Source: Przewalskia tangutica (lineage: Eukaryota > Streptophyta > Magnoliopsida > Solanales > Solanaceae). Taken from it: a stretch of 64,000 nt of DNA. The position numbers and the translations under genes are program-made. This document shows, piece after piece, positions 36,201 to 47,065 of the stretch. The stretch covers positions 52,575,562-52,639,561 of the forward strand of contig CM056736.1 in NCBI GenBank assembly GCA_029844215.1, written 5' to 3'. The notes beneath the pieces were generated by a model. That model had not been told where the DNA came from and ran no database searches. It saw nothing but the letters and a program-made list of their open reading frames with translations. The stretch's first letter is position 1; every line of letters starts with the position of its first letter.

Positions 36201-37262
36201 CCGACCAGAGGTAGCACAGATGTAGATACTCGACGCCGGGACCGGTGGTGGTTCATCGCCTTGTATAGCTAGGCGACTGCGAGCGAGGATTATGATTAGG
36301 CGACAAAGGGAAAGTGAGGCGAAGTTCTGAGATATCTTGACCGCAGGAATCGGTTTATGTTGTTATGATGGATACATGTTAAGTGCTATGTACGGATATC
36401 ATTGTGTTAAGTGTGAATTAGAAAACATGGGTAGTTGAAAAAGGGTAAGTCTGGAGACGAGACAATTGTGAGCCTTAGAATTTATAACAGTTAGGACCTT
36501 GGATGCAAGGCCATCTTGAGTGGATGATTTTACGGTTGGTCTTTGTCGAAGTACTTGGTATGCATGAAATATATTGTGGGATAATTCCATGGGTAGTGTG
36601 AGATGGAAGTGGTAGCTTTCATGACGTGAATTAGTAAGATTGTTCCGGATCGGGGAATGAGAGAGTTTGGCGCGATAGCGGGTCGGGTTGAGGCCAGATC
36701 GCGGGTCAACCCGCAGCCCGGAATGAGGTGGGGTCAGTTCGAGGTGGTCCCGCCAGGTGGTAGGATCACGAGGGTGCTAGGCCTAGGTTTAGGTAACCAT
36801 CGTATGAGTTCGTGGATGTATTCGACCAGAATCGGATCGTGAAGGCTGGGAATGGCCTTAAAGGAATTTGAGGCTAGTAGATGACCAAGTTTGGAGGTAG
36901 TGACTCCAAGGTTTTGGAAACTGAAGCGATGACTGGAGTATGGTACGTGTACTAGAAAGAGTTCGGGTGTACGAGAAGGGTACGACGAGTAAGGAAAGAA
37001 GCGAACATGTGTTATGAGAACGAAAGGTGATCATTTTTGTGAAGTGAAGGTGCGAAGAGAGTATCCTTTGGACCAGGAGTGAGAGTTAGTGTTGTTTTAC
37101 ATCTTAGAGGTGATTCCTAGTTGGCTTGGATTTGGGTTTCGCGCGTATGTTATATTATGGCCATGTGTGGCATAATTGGTTTCGTAAGTTATAGTAGTGA
37201 AGACTATACCGACGCATGTACGTTTGGAGACTTAGAAGGAACATTCGGGACGAATGTTTCTA
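36201..37262 (+). pseudogene. D internal 1 conserved 3' region
   Basis: Parallel to 42002-43046. It includes the sequence around 36830-36900 (AAGGCTGGGAATGGCC, GATGACCAAGTTTGG) and the inverted repeat GAACATTCGGGACGAATGTT (about 37229) before the purine tract. No pol. Confidence 0.5.
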
Positions 37263-37274
37263 AGGGGGGAAGAA
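37263..37274 (+). other. D polypurine tract 1
   Basis: AGGGGGGAAGAA directly precedes the LTR2 start TGTTACACCCC. Confidence 0.85.
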
Positions 37275-37603
37275 TGTTACACCCCGTAGTTCCAGGGTAT
37301 GTATGTGAGGACGTACGTACGAGAATACGACAGTAATTTTGGAAAGGAAGAATGATGTGATTTTTCGACGGAAAAGTTTCCAGATTTTGTGAATGAAAAA
37401 TGTTCGTTAATGGGAATTGGATTCCCAGATTTGGTATTTGGACTTCCTGGATTATATTAGAATTATGGAATTTTATTTCCGGATTTGGTCACGTGGGGCC
37501 CACGGGAGAAATTTATGGTTTTGCGGGGCCCACTTTATTTTCGAGGTTTTGGATATTACGGATATTTTTGGGAGATGAAAATATTTTGGACGAGTAGGGG
37601 GGC

Positions 37604-37805
37604 GACACGTGTCACCCCCTTAGGTGGCCATATGGGCCGAAATGGGTGGGGACAAGTGGCTAGCCACTTGTCCATGCTAGGCCGAATAGCCTTGCTACTT
37701 GTCTCTTGATTTTGTTGGCCATGTGGTGGGTGGGACCCACACACACATGTCCCAATCTTGACCACACACTTGCTCACATCGTAGCCCTTGATTTCTCTAT
37801 AAATA
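37604..37805 (+). promoter_or_regulatory. D LTR2 core promoter
   Basis: GACACGTGTC at 37604-37613, a perfect 24-bp palindrome at 37650-37673 and TATAAATA at 37798-37805, then GTGCAAGACTTATTC. A further CACGTG with GGGCCCAC lies upstream at about 37490-37502. Confidence 0.7.
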
Positions 37806-38447
37806 CCCCCCTTGAGTGCAAGACTTATTCATTCCACACTTAGTTATTTCCAAAGCTTGAAAAATTACTCCCTCCCTTCTAGGTGCTCTCGGCCTTGGGC
37901 TGATTTGTGGAGCTTAAGTTGTCCAAAAATTCTTAAAGTTTTAAGTGTTCTTCCTTAGGGTGTTAGGAAGATTGTGTACCAAGAGTTGGAAAAGATTTCA
38001 CACCCCTAGCCTAGAAACCTTGCCTTGGCCGAAACTTGCCATAGTTTGAGCCTAAGTGTTCTTCACTTTTTTGAGTTGGATCTTGAAGAGGAGTTAGTTA
38101 GGAGCTTCTAAGGGTTGCTTGGAGCGGGTTGAAACGTAAGGAATTGGAGCTAAACGTTGCTCAGGATCGACTGATAAATCTTGGATAATTTTGGGCTTAT
38201 CGAGGTAATGATCTTAGTCCTTCTATTGTAATTGGATATTACATATTGTAGTAGTTTAGAATTGAGTATAAGATATATGGAAGGATGTTTATAAAGAATT
38301 GAACTGTATTTACATTGGACTGTATTTACAGTAGACTTGTAGTACTATTGTGGAGCAGAATTGTACACGTTCGGTTAGACGTGTAACCCCCTTGGAGTTG
38401 TTGGCTTGGTAGCGGGCCTTGACAGAGGAGGAGATTTATGTGGTTAC

Positions 38448-38462
38448 GGGGGGGGGGGGGGG
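38448..38462 (+). repeat. Poly-G tract in D LTR2
   Basis: Fifteen G, then TGGAGGTGCTGCC. Confidence 0.9.
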
Positions 38463-39839
38463 TGGAGGTGCTGCCGAATATTTCCGTAGAATAAGGAACC
38501 TTGTACTTAGAATTGTTCTACGAAGAGATCTAGAGGTTGATAGACGTTTTGTGACCTTTATAGGTTGAAGTTCTGCGAGTAGCGTATTCTACTTGAAGGG
38601 TGGAAAAGGCTAGCAGGGTTATAATACTTTGGAGTATTTTGCTAATTGTCGATAATCGTCGCGAGGTATGTGAACCTCTTCCTATCCTTTCTAGCATGAT
38701 TTCTGTGAACTATGTAGTACGGTAGACGTACGTGTGCTAAACAAATTTGGTCGGTTTAAAACATAAAGTGTTATAATAGCTTTATGGGAAATTAGTTATA
38801 ACGACTTTATGTAGGTAAAAGAATGGATTGTTGATTTTCGAAGTTAAGAGACTTGATCTTAAAATATAAGAGACTTAACTTATAAATGACTTTTTGTGAA
38901 ATGTTAAGGACTTAAAGGGTGTTAATAAGTTGTGAAACCGCATTCATGAGTAATAAGTACTTGGTCTTTAAAAGGAAAATGTTTTATTGATTTCGAAAAT
39001 GAGAATAAGTATCGAACAAACCACTGCAGCGTTAATAAAGGAAAATGTATTGACAAATAATTAATTATATTAAAACCAGTAGAAACCTCCATCTGCATAG
39101 ATGCTAAGATAAGACAAAATTGTATTATATTTCCTAGATCATGGCTGCTTTAATAAGATCATTATAAACAAGTTTTGATTTTCTTAAATTCCAAAGTAAG
39201 AAGCTTGATTTATAAAAGAGAGAAACTTGAGAATTTGAAGTGTTTTTTGTTTAAAAGGAAGTCATGGTTTTGTCTTAAATTGGTTTAAAAAGGAAGTCAT
39301 GGTTTTGTCTTAAGTTGGTTTATTCGAAAAGAAGATATGGAAATTGTTTTGGTTTACTTAAAAAGATAGTTACTCTATTTTGATACTACGGGTATCGTGT
39401 GACCTTTGTAAAAGAAATGGATCTTTTTAAAGAGTTAATGTATGTAGCACTTTGGGGGTTAAAACCCGGATTTTGGAATAAAATGAAAGTACCTTGAGTT
39501 GTGAGTAACTTGCCTATGTTTGCTTGTGATAGCCTTGTTGTGCAAGTATTGTATCCTTATGTTACCGCGTCTCTCGATGGAGGGCCGGCTGACTTGTTGT
39601 GAACTTACTTGGACGTACCGGCAGTGACAGAGGATTCCGCGGGTATGCTTCCATTGTTATTATCACATGGACATGTCTACACCGATGAGGGATTCTGGGG
39701 GCATGCGGCCATGCAGCGGGTTAAACTCCCGGTATATTATTATTGTCACATGGGCATGTCTACACCGATGAGGGATTCCGGGGGCATGTGACCATTAGTG
39801 TTATTCCATGGACTAGCTCTCCATGAGGTTTTACTGATT

Positions 39840-40435
39840 CGGCTTTGGTATCTGGTAGTTGGCTCTCGTACTTGCCCCGATCGTGGCTGATTCGGCTTTG
39901 GTTACGTAGTTAGCCGTACTTGCCGTTCGGTTTGTGGCGAAATCTCGTGACTTACGGTTGTGATCTGGTGGTTAGCCTAGTTACTTGCCCCCGTCAGCTA
40001 CGTGACACAGGTGGATCTGGTAGAGGCTATCGCACTTTCCACGTGTCAGCTTCGCGGCGAAGTCTCATGACTTACGGTTGTGATCTGGTGGTTAGCCTGG
40101 TTACTTGCCCCCGTCAGCTACGTGGCGCAGGGAGGATCTGGTAGAGGCTATCGCACTTGCCACGTGTCAGCTTCGCGAGTCAGTGTTTGGACGAAGTTTC
40201 GTGATGCAGGGAGGATCTGGTGGTTAGCCTGGTTACTTGCCCCCGTCAGCTACGTGACGCAGAGAGGATCTGGTAGAGGCTATCGTACTTGCCCCGGTCA
40301 GCTTCGTGATATAGTTATTTAGTATTGTTGGTACAGCTTTGGTATCTGGTAGTTGGCTTTCGTACTTGCCCCGGTCAGTTGATGATGCAGGTGGATCTGG
40401 TAGCTATGCCTTCGTACTTGCCCCATACGGTTTTA
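39840..40435 (+). repeat. Tandem-repeat block of D LTR2
   Basis: Same units as in LTR1, with one more GGTGGTTAGCCTGGTTACTT unit near 40220. Confidence 0.8.
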
Positions 40436-41142
40436 TGACACAGGTGGGACCTGGTGTTCATGTGTACTCCTTGGTGTTATTATATCATAGACTGCCGGCA
40501 GTGAGGAAGGTATTCCACGGGCATGATTGATGTTGTGGGCGTGAGACCCATAGTTTTATTTGAGTGATGACTTTGAGGGCGTGAGTCCCTGACTTGACAT
40601 GACTGCTTATATATTGTGGACTGTAGTTGGGTTATCATACATGTCTCCTGTTTTATATAGACTGTTATGATTTCATTTACAGTATTTTCAGTTTCACATA
40701 CTTGGTACCTGTTGTACTGACCTCCTTCGGGGGGCTGCGTTCATGCCGCAGGTAGAGGTACACCAGTCGTTGATCTTCGCTCTTAGGATCACAATTCAGC
40801 GTTTGGGAAGCTCCGTTTCTCTGGAGGCTTATCTTTGGTATAGTCCTCTGTCGTTGTAGGTACTTACATTCAGGGGTATGACGGGGCCCTGTCCCGTCGT
40901 AGTTGTGATTACATTCTTACAGTGCATGTAATCTTGTTGTGGGCAGGGTTTGTAAAAGGATATAACTGTTCGGGTTTTATGTATATATACAGAAAGGTAA
41001 CCGTTTTGGTTAGCCTGTTTTCTTATTTCACTGTTTATCTTTTATGAGTTTTTATTTCCGCTGATTTTTCTCTGATGTTGTATCACTAGGGTGCCCGGGG
41101 TAAGGCACCAGTCGCGGGCCCGAGGTCGGGTCGTGACAAAAG

Positions 41143-41154
41143 TTGTATCAGAGC
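41143..41154 (+). other. D internal 2 primer binding site
   Basis: TTGTATCAGAGC, identical to the site of internal 1. Confidence 0.8.
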
Positions 41155-41343
41155 AGTTAATCCTCGGAAAGTGTCTACAGACCGTGTCTAGTAGAGTCTT
41201 GATTATCGGTGTGTTGTGCACCACATCTATAATCAGGAGGCTACAGGATATTTAAGATTGGTTTCCATTCTTCTCACTCTGAGATCGTGCCTTAGAGCTG
41301 TGTTATAAGTTGGACTCCATCTGAGGTATTCTTTTTACCCGTT

Positions 41344-42001
41344 ATGCCTCTACGCAAGGCAACCAGGGCCCAGAGCAAGCGGCGAGAGGAGCTACGAGTA
41401 GAACACGAGGTTACGAGGGCACAGGCCTGGTCATTACCTGAGATAGTACTTCAGACGACGAGTTTTATGACACCGCTAGCCCCAGCAGAGTTTAGAGCGG
41501 CAACAGTTTCTACTGAGGCCACGATACCTGAGCCTCCAGTTCCACGGCCAGGAGCCGAGAATATGAGTTCAAGGAGATGGCCCAGTTACTAGCTAGGTGG
41601 TGGGAATGAAAACGGGACGGGGCCGGTGGTTCCGATGCAGTGATTCACCCTAGATCTGATAGTCTGAGACTTCGGGATTTCTTGAGTTGCAGTTCGCCAG
41701 AGTTCTATAGATAGAGAGCTGAGGATGATCCTCAGGGTGTCGTGCTAGTTTGGGAGATTGTTATACCTGCTGCCGTCAGGGCCATGTTATGGGAGGATGT
41801 CCAAGTAGGAGGGATACAAGAGGGATGCCTCGGCCTACCAGGTCAGTTGCGGGTTCAGTTGTTCGGGTGAAGGGGTGTTAGTCAGATGAGGTCACCCCTA
41901 CCTCGTTGTGGCCGTTGTAATAGACTCCATTATGGGGAGTGTCGTACTACTTCGACAACTTGTATGCTTGCAGCCAACAAGGCCATTTGGTGAGAGTTTG
42001 T
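41344..42001 (+). pseudogene. D internal 2 short-class gag with two zinc-knuckle modules
   Basis: The best preserved gag start in the window. ATG at 41344 opens an 82-codon frame that is basic at first (MPLRKATRAQSKRREELRVE) and then Pro/Ala/Thr-rich. After frame breaks, a full CCHC knuckle is at 41759-41800 (CYTCCRQGHVMGGC). A second module at 41907-42001 reads CGRCNRLHYGEC and, in another frame, YACSQQGHLVRVC. The distance from start to second module is only 563 bp, against about 935 bp in B, F and G; the capsid-type segment is missing. Confidence 0.75.
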
Positions 42002-43046
42002 CAGGCAGTAGCACATGTAGAGACTCGACGCCGGGGCCGGTGGTGGTTCATCGCCAGTATAGCTAGGCGACTGCAGAGGATTATGATTAGAAGCGACAAA
42101 GGAAAGTGAGGCGAAGTTACGAGAGATATCTTCACCCTTAGGAATAGTTTATGTTGTTATGATGGATACATGTTAAGTGATATGTACGGATATCATTGTG
42201 TTAAGTGTGAATTAGAAAACATGGGTAGTTGAAAAAGGGTAAGTCTGGAGACGAGAAAATTGTGAGCCTTAGAATTTATAACAGTTAGGACCTTGGATGC
42301 AAGGCCATCTTGAGTGGATGATTTTACGGTTGGTCTTTGTCGAAGTACTTGGTATGCGTGAAATATATTGTGGGATAATTCCATGGGTAGTGAGATGGAA
42401 GTGGTAACTTTCATGACGTGAATTAGTAAGATTGTTCCGGATCGGGGAACGAGAGAGTTTGGCGCGATAGCGGGTCGGGTTGAGGCCAGATCGCGGGTCA
42501 ACCCGCAGCCCGGAATGAGGTGGGGTCAGTTTGAGGTAGTCCCGCCAGGTGGTAGGATCACGAGGGTGCTAGGCCCAGGTTTAGGTAACCATCGTATGAG
42601 TTCGTGGATGTGTTCGACCAGAATCGGATCGTGAAGGCTGGGAATGGCCTTAAAGGAATTTGAGGCTAGTAGATGACCAAGTTTGGAGGTAGTGACTCCA
42701 AGGTTTTGGAAAGCCCAGCGATGGTGGAGTATGGTACGTGTACTAGAAAGAGTTCGGGTGTCTGAGAAGAAGTGCAGAGTAAGAAGCGAACATGTGTTAT
42801 GAGAACGGAAGGTGATCATTTTTGTGAAGTGAAGGTGCGAAGAGAGTATCCTTTGGACCAGGAGTGAGAGTTAGTGTTGTTTTACATCTTAGAGGTGATT
42901 CCTCGTTGGCTTGGATTTGGGTTTCGCGCGTATGTTATATTATGGCCATGTGTGGCATAATTGGTTTCGTAAGTTATAGTAGTGAAGACTATACCGACGC
43001 ATGTACGTTTGGAGACTTAGAAGGAACATTCAGGACGAATGTTTCT
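42002..43046 (+). pseudogene. D internal 2 conserved 3' region
   Basis: The non-pol region before the purine tract. Around 42480-42720 it has the same ordered words as the other elements (GGGTCAACCCG, GGTGGTAGGATCACGAGG, GATGACCAAGTTTGG). The minus-strand ORF here (42526-42819) has counterparts in other copies, but that follows from DNA similarity. Confidence 0.5.
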
Positions 43047-43059
43047 AAGGGGGGAAGAA
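43047..43059 (+). other. D polypurine tract 2
   Basis: AAGGGGGGAAGAA directly precedes LTR3. Confidence 0.85.
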
Positions 43060-43388
43060 TGTTACACCCCGTAGTTCCAGGGTATGTATGTGAGGACATA
43101 CGTACGAGAATACGACAGTAATTTTGGAAAGGAAGAAAGATGTGATTTTTCGACGGAAAAGTTTCCAGATTTTGTGAAGGAAAAATGTTCGTTAATGGGA
43201 ATTGGATTCCCAGATTTGGTATTTGGACTTCCTGGATTATATTAGAATTATGGAATTTTATTTCCGGATTTGGTCACGTGGGGCCCACGGGAGAAATTTA
43301 TGGTTTTGCGGGGCCCACTTTATTTTCGAGGTTTTGGATATTACGGATATTTTCGGGAGATGAAAATATTTTGGACGAGTAGGGGGGC

Positions 43389-43590
43389 GACACGTGTCAC
43401 CCCCTTAGGTGGCCATGTGGGCCGAAATGGGTGGGGACAAGTGGCTAGCCACTTGTCCATGCTAGGCCGAATAGCCTTGCTACTTGTCTCTTGATTTTGT
43501 TGGCCATGTGGTGGGTGGGACCCACATCCACATGTCCCAATCTTGACCACACACTTGCTCACATCGTAGCCCTTGATTTCTCTATAAATA
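43389..43590 (+). promoter_or_regulatory. D LTR3 core promoter
   Basis: GACACGTGTC at 43389-43398, the 24-bp palindrome at 43435-43458 and TATAAATA at 43583-43590. Confidence 0.7.
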
Positions 43591-45589
43591 CCCCCCTTGA
43601 GTGCAAGACTTATTCATTCCACACTTAGTTATTTCCAAAGCTTGAAAAATTACTCCCTCCCTTCTAGGTGCTCTCGGCCTTGGGCTGATTTGTGGAGCTT
43701 AAGTTGTCCAAAAATTCTTAAAGTTTTAAGTGTTCTTCCTTAGGGTGTTAGGAAGATTGTGTACCAAGAGTTGGAAAAGATTTCACACCCCTAGCCTAGA
43801 AACCTTGCCTTGGCCGAAACTTTCCATAGTTTGAGCCTAAGTGTTCTTCACTTTTTTGAGTTGGATCTTGAAGAGGAGTTAGTTAGGAGCTTCTAAGGGT
43901 TGCTTGGAGCGGGTTGAAGCGTAAGGAATTGGAGCTAAACGTTGCTCAGGATCGACTGATAAATCTTGGATAATTTTGGACTTATCGAGGTAATGATCTT
44001 AGTCCTTCTATTGTAATTGGATATTACATATTTTAGTAGTTTAGAATTGAGTATAAGATATATGGAAGGATGTTTATAAAGAATTGAACTGTGTTTACAT
44101 TGGACTGTATTTACAGTAGACTTGTAGTACTATTGTGGAGCAGAATTGTACACGTCCGGTTAGACGTGTAACCCCCTTGGAGTTGTTGGCTTGGTACGGG
44201 CCTTGATAGAGGAGGAGATTTATGTGGTTACGGGGAGGTGCTGCGAATTTTCCGTAGAATAAGGAACCTTGTACTTAGAATTGTTCTACGAAGAGATCTA
44301 GAGGTTGATAGACGTTTTGTGACCTTTATAGGTTGAAGTTCTGCGAGTAGCGTATTCTACTTGAAGGGTGGAAAAGGCTAGCAGGGTTATAATACTTTGG
44401 AGCGTTTTGCTAATTGTAGATAATCGTCGCGAGGTATGTGAACCTCTTTCTATCCTTTCTAGCATGATTTTTGTGAACTATGTAGTACGGTCGACGTACG
44501 TGTGCTAAACAAATTTGGTCAGTTTAAAACATAAAGTGTTATAATAGCTTTATGGGAAGTTAGTTATAACGACTTTATGTAGGTAAAAGAATGGATTGTT
44601 GATTTTCGAAGTTAAGAGACTTGATCTTAAAAGATAAGAGACTTAACTTATAAATGAATTTTTGTGAAATGTTAAGGACTTAAAGGGTGTTAATAAGTTG
44701 TGAAACCGCATTCATGAGTAATGGGTACTTGGTCTTTAAAAGGAAAATGTTTTATTGATTTCGAAAATGAGAATAAGTATCGAACAAACCACTGCAGCGT
44801 TAATAAAGGAAAATGTATTGACAAATAATTAATTATATTAAAACCAGTAGAAACCTCCATCTGCATAGAAGCTAAGATAAGACAAAATTGTATTATATTT
44901 CCTAGATCATGGCTGCTTTAATAAGATCATTATAAACAAGTTTTGATTTTCTTAAATACCAAAGTAAGAAGCTTGATTTATAAAAGAGAGAAACTTTAGA
45001 ATTTGAAGTGTTTTTTGTTTAAAAGGAAGTCATGGTTTTGTCTTAAATTGGTTTAAAAAGGAAGTCATGGTTTTGTCTTAAGTTGGTTTATTCGAAAAGA
45101 AGATATGGAAATTGTTTTGGTTTACTTAAAAAGATAGTTACTCTATTTTGATACTACGGGTATCGTGTGACCTTTGTAAAAGAAATGGATCTTTTTAAAG
45201 AGTTAATGTATGTAACACTTTGGGGTTAAAACTCGGATTTTGGCATAAAATGAAAGTACCTTGAGTTGTGAGTAACTTGCCTATGTTTGCTTGTGATAGC
45301 CTTGTTGTGCAAGTATTGTATCCTTATGTTACCGCGTCTCTCGATGGAGGGCCGGCTGACTTGTTGTGAACTTACTTGGACGTACCGGCAGTGACGGAGG
45401 ATTCCACGGGTATGCTTCCATTGTTATTATCACATGGACATGTCTACACCGATGAGGGATTCCGGGGGCATGCAGCGGGTTAAACTCCCGGTATATTATT
45501 ATTGTCACATGGGCATGTCTACACCGATGAGGGATTCCGGGGGCATGTGACCATTAGTGTTATTCCATGGACTAGCTCTCCATGAGGTT

Positions 45590-46195
45590 TTACTGATTCG
45601 GCTTTGGTATCTGGTAGTTGGCTCTCGTACTTGCCCCGGTCGTGGCTGATTCGGCTTTGGTTCTGGTAGTTAGCCTTCGTACTTGCCCCGTTCAGTTTTG
45701 TGGCGAAGTCTCGTGACTTACGGTTGTGATCTGGTGGTTAGCCTAGTTACTTGCCCCCGTCAGCTACGTGACACAGGTGGATCTGGTAGAGGCTATCGCA
45801 CTTGCCACGTGTCAGCTTCGCGGCGAAGTCTCGTGACTTACGGTTGTGATCTGGTGGTTAGCCTGGTTACTTGCCCCGTCAGCTATGTGGCGCAGGGAGG
45901 ATCTGGTAGAGGTTATCGCACTTGCCACGTGTCAGCTTCGCGAGTCAGTGTTTGGACGAAGTTTCGTGATGCAGGGAGGATCTGGTGGTTAGCCTGGTTA
46001 CTTGCCCCCGTCTACCACGCGCGCAGAGAGATCTGCAGAGGCTATCGTACTTGCCCCGGTCAGCTTCGTGATATAGTTATTTAGTATTGTTGGTACGGCT
46101 TTGGTATCTGGTAGTTGGCTTTCGTACTTGCCCCGGTCAGTTGATGATGCAGGTTGGATCTGGTAGCTATGCCTTCGTACTTGCCCCGTACGGTT
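45590..46195 (+). repeat. Tandem-repeat block of D LTR3
   Basis: Same units as LTR1 and LTR2. The segment at 45660-45703 keeps bases missing in both other LTRs (TTCTGGTAGTTAGCCTTCG). Confidence 0.8.
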
Positions 46196-46900
46196 TTATG
46201 ACACAGGTGGGACCTGGTGTTCATGTGTACTCCTTGGTGTTATTATATCATAGACTGCCGGCAGTGAGGAAGGTATTCCACGGGCATGATTGATGTTGTG
46301 GGCGTGAGACCCATAGTTATATTTGAGTGATGACTTTGAGGGCGTGAGTCCCTGACTTGACATGACTGCTTATATATTGTGGACTGTAGTTTGGTTATCA
46401 TACATGTCTCCTGCTTTATATAGACTGTTATGATTTCATTTACAGTATTTTCAGTTTCACATACTTGGTACCTGTTGTACTGACCTCCTTCGGGGGGCTG
46501 CGTTCATGCCGCAGGTAGAGGTACACCAGTCGTTGATCCTCGCTCTTAGGATCACAGTTCAGCGTTTGGGAAGCTCCGTTTCTCCGGAGGCTTATCTTTG
46601 GTATAGTCCCCTGTCGTTGTAGGTACTTACATTCAGGGGTATGGCGGGGCCCTGTCCCGTCGTAGTTGTGATTACATTCTTAGAGGTCTGTAGTACTGTT
46701 GTGGGCAGGGTTTGTAAAAGGATATAACTGTTCGGGTTTTATGTATATATACAGAAAGGTAACCGTTTTGGTTAGCCTGTTTTCTTATTTCACTGTTTAT
46801 CTTTTATGAGTTTTTATTTCCGCTGATTTTTCTCTGATGTTGTATCACTAGGGTGCCCGGGGTAAGGCACCAGTCGCGGGACCGAGGTCGGGTCGTGACA

Positions 46901-47065
46901 ATCATATACTGCCCGGTCCATATTGGGACTCGGTAAAATCATATACTGCCCGACCCTTTAGTGAAGGGACGCGGTGAATATATTGTCCGGCCCTCTAGTG
47001 AGGGATGCGGTGAATATATAAGGTACTGTGTACGAAACTGCCCGGCCCGGGACGCGGTGAAATGA
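46901..47065. repeat. Short minisatellite right of D
   Basis: About four imperfect units of 35-45 bp with ACTGCCCGGCCC, AGTGAGGGACGCGGTGAA and ATATAT. The D array ends exactly at the first unit. Confidence 0.7.

Larger units (their letters stand above)
37275..41138 (+). repeat. D LTR2 (central LTR)
   Basis: 3864 bp, starting TGTTACACCCCG and ending GGGTCGTGACA. It serves as the 3' LTR of the left unit and the 5' LTR of the right unit. Identity to LTR3 is very high by eye. Confidence 0.9.
14873..46900 (+). mobile_element. Element D: tandem LTR-internal-LTR-internal-LTR array
   Basis: Three 3.7-3.9 kb LTRs alternate with two short gag-only internal regions: LTR1 (14873-15429 and 32525-35653, lacking only its first ~24 bp), internal 1 (35654-37274), LTR2 (37275-41138), internal 2 (41139-43059) and LTR3 (43060-46900). 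Both internal regions have a primer site at the left and a purine tract at the right. LTR2 and LTR3 are nearly identical and LTR1 is close. Such arrays arise when LTRs of different copies recombine unequally. Element F interrupts LTR1 near its start and C interrupts it at 15430. The right flank is ATCAT, but the left flank is outside the window, so the target duplication cannot be tested. Confidence 0.88.
43060..46900 (+). repeat. D LTR3
   Basis: 3841 bp, ending GGGTCGTGACA at 46900. No primer site follows, so this is the right end of the array. Confidence 0.9.

Noticed and set aside
42526..42819. Conserved 97-codon minus-strand ORF, also at 18992-19189
   Set aside because: It is antisense to the conserved internal region of D and C. 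The DNA is conserved on both strands, and the sense strand is that of the element's own transcript.
45683..46084. 133-codon plus-strand ORF with repeated peptide (LVTYGCDLVVSLVTCP)
   Set aside because: It is the tandem-repeat block of D LTR3 read in frame. The sister LTRs break the frame at different places and no start context or domain is present.
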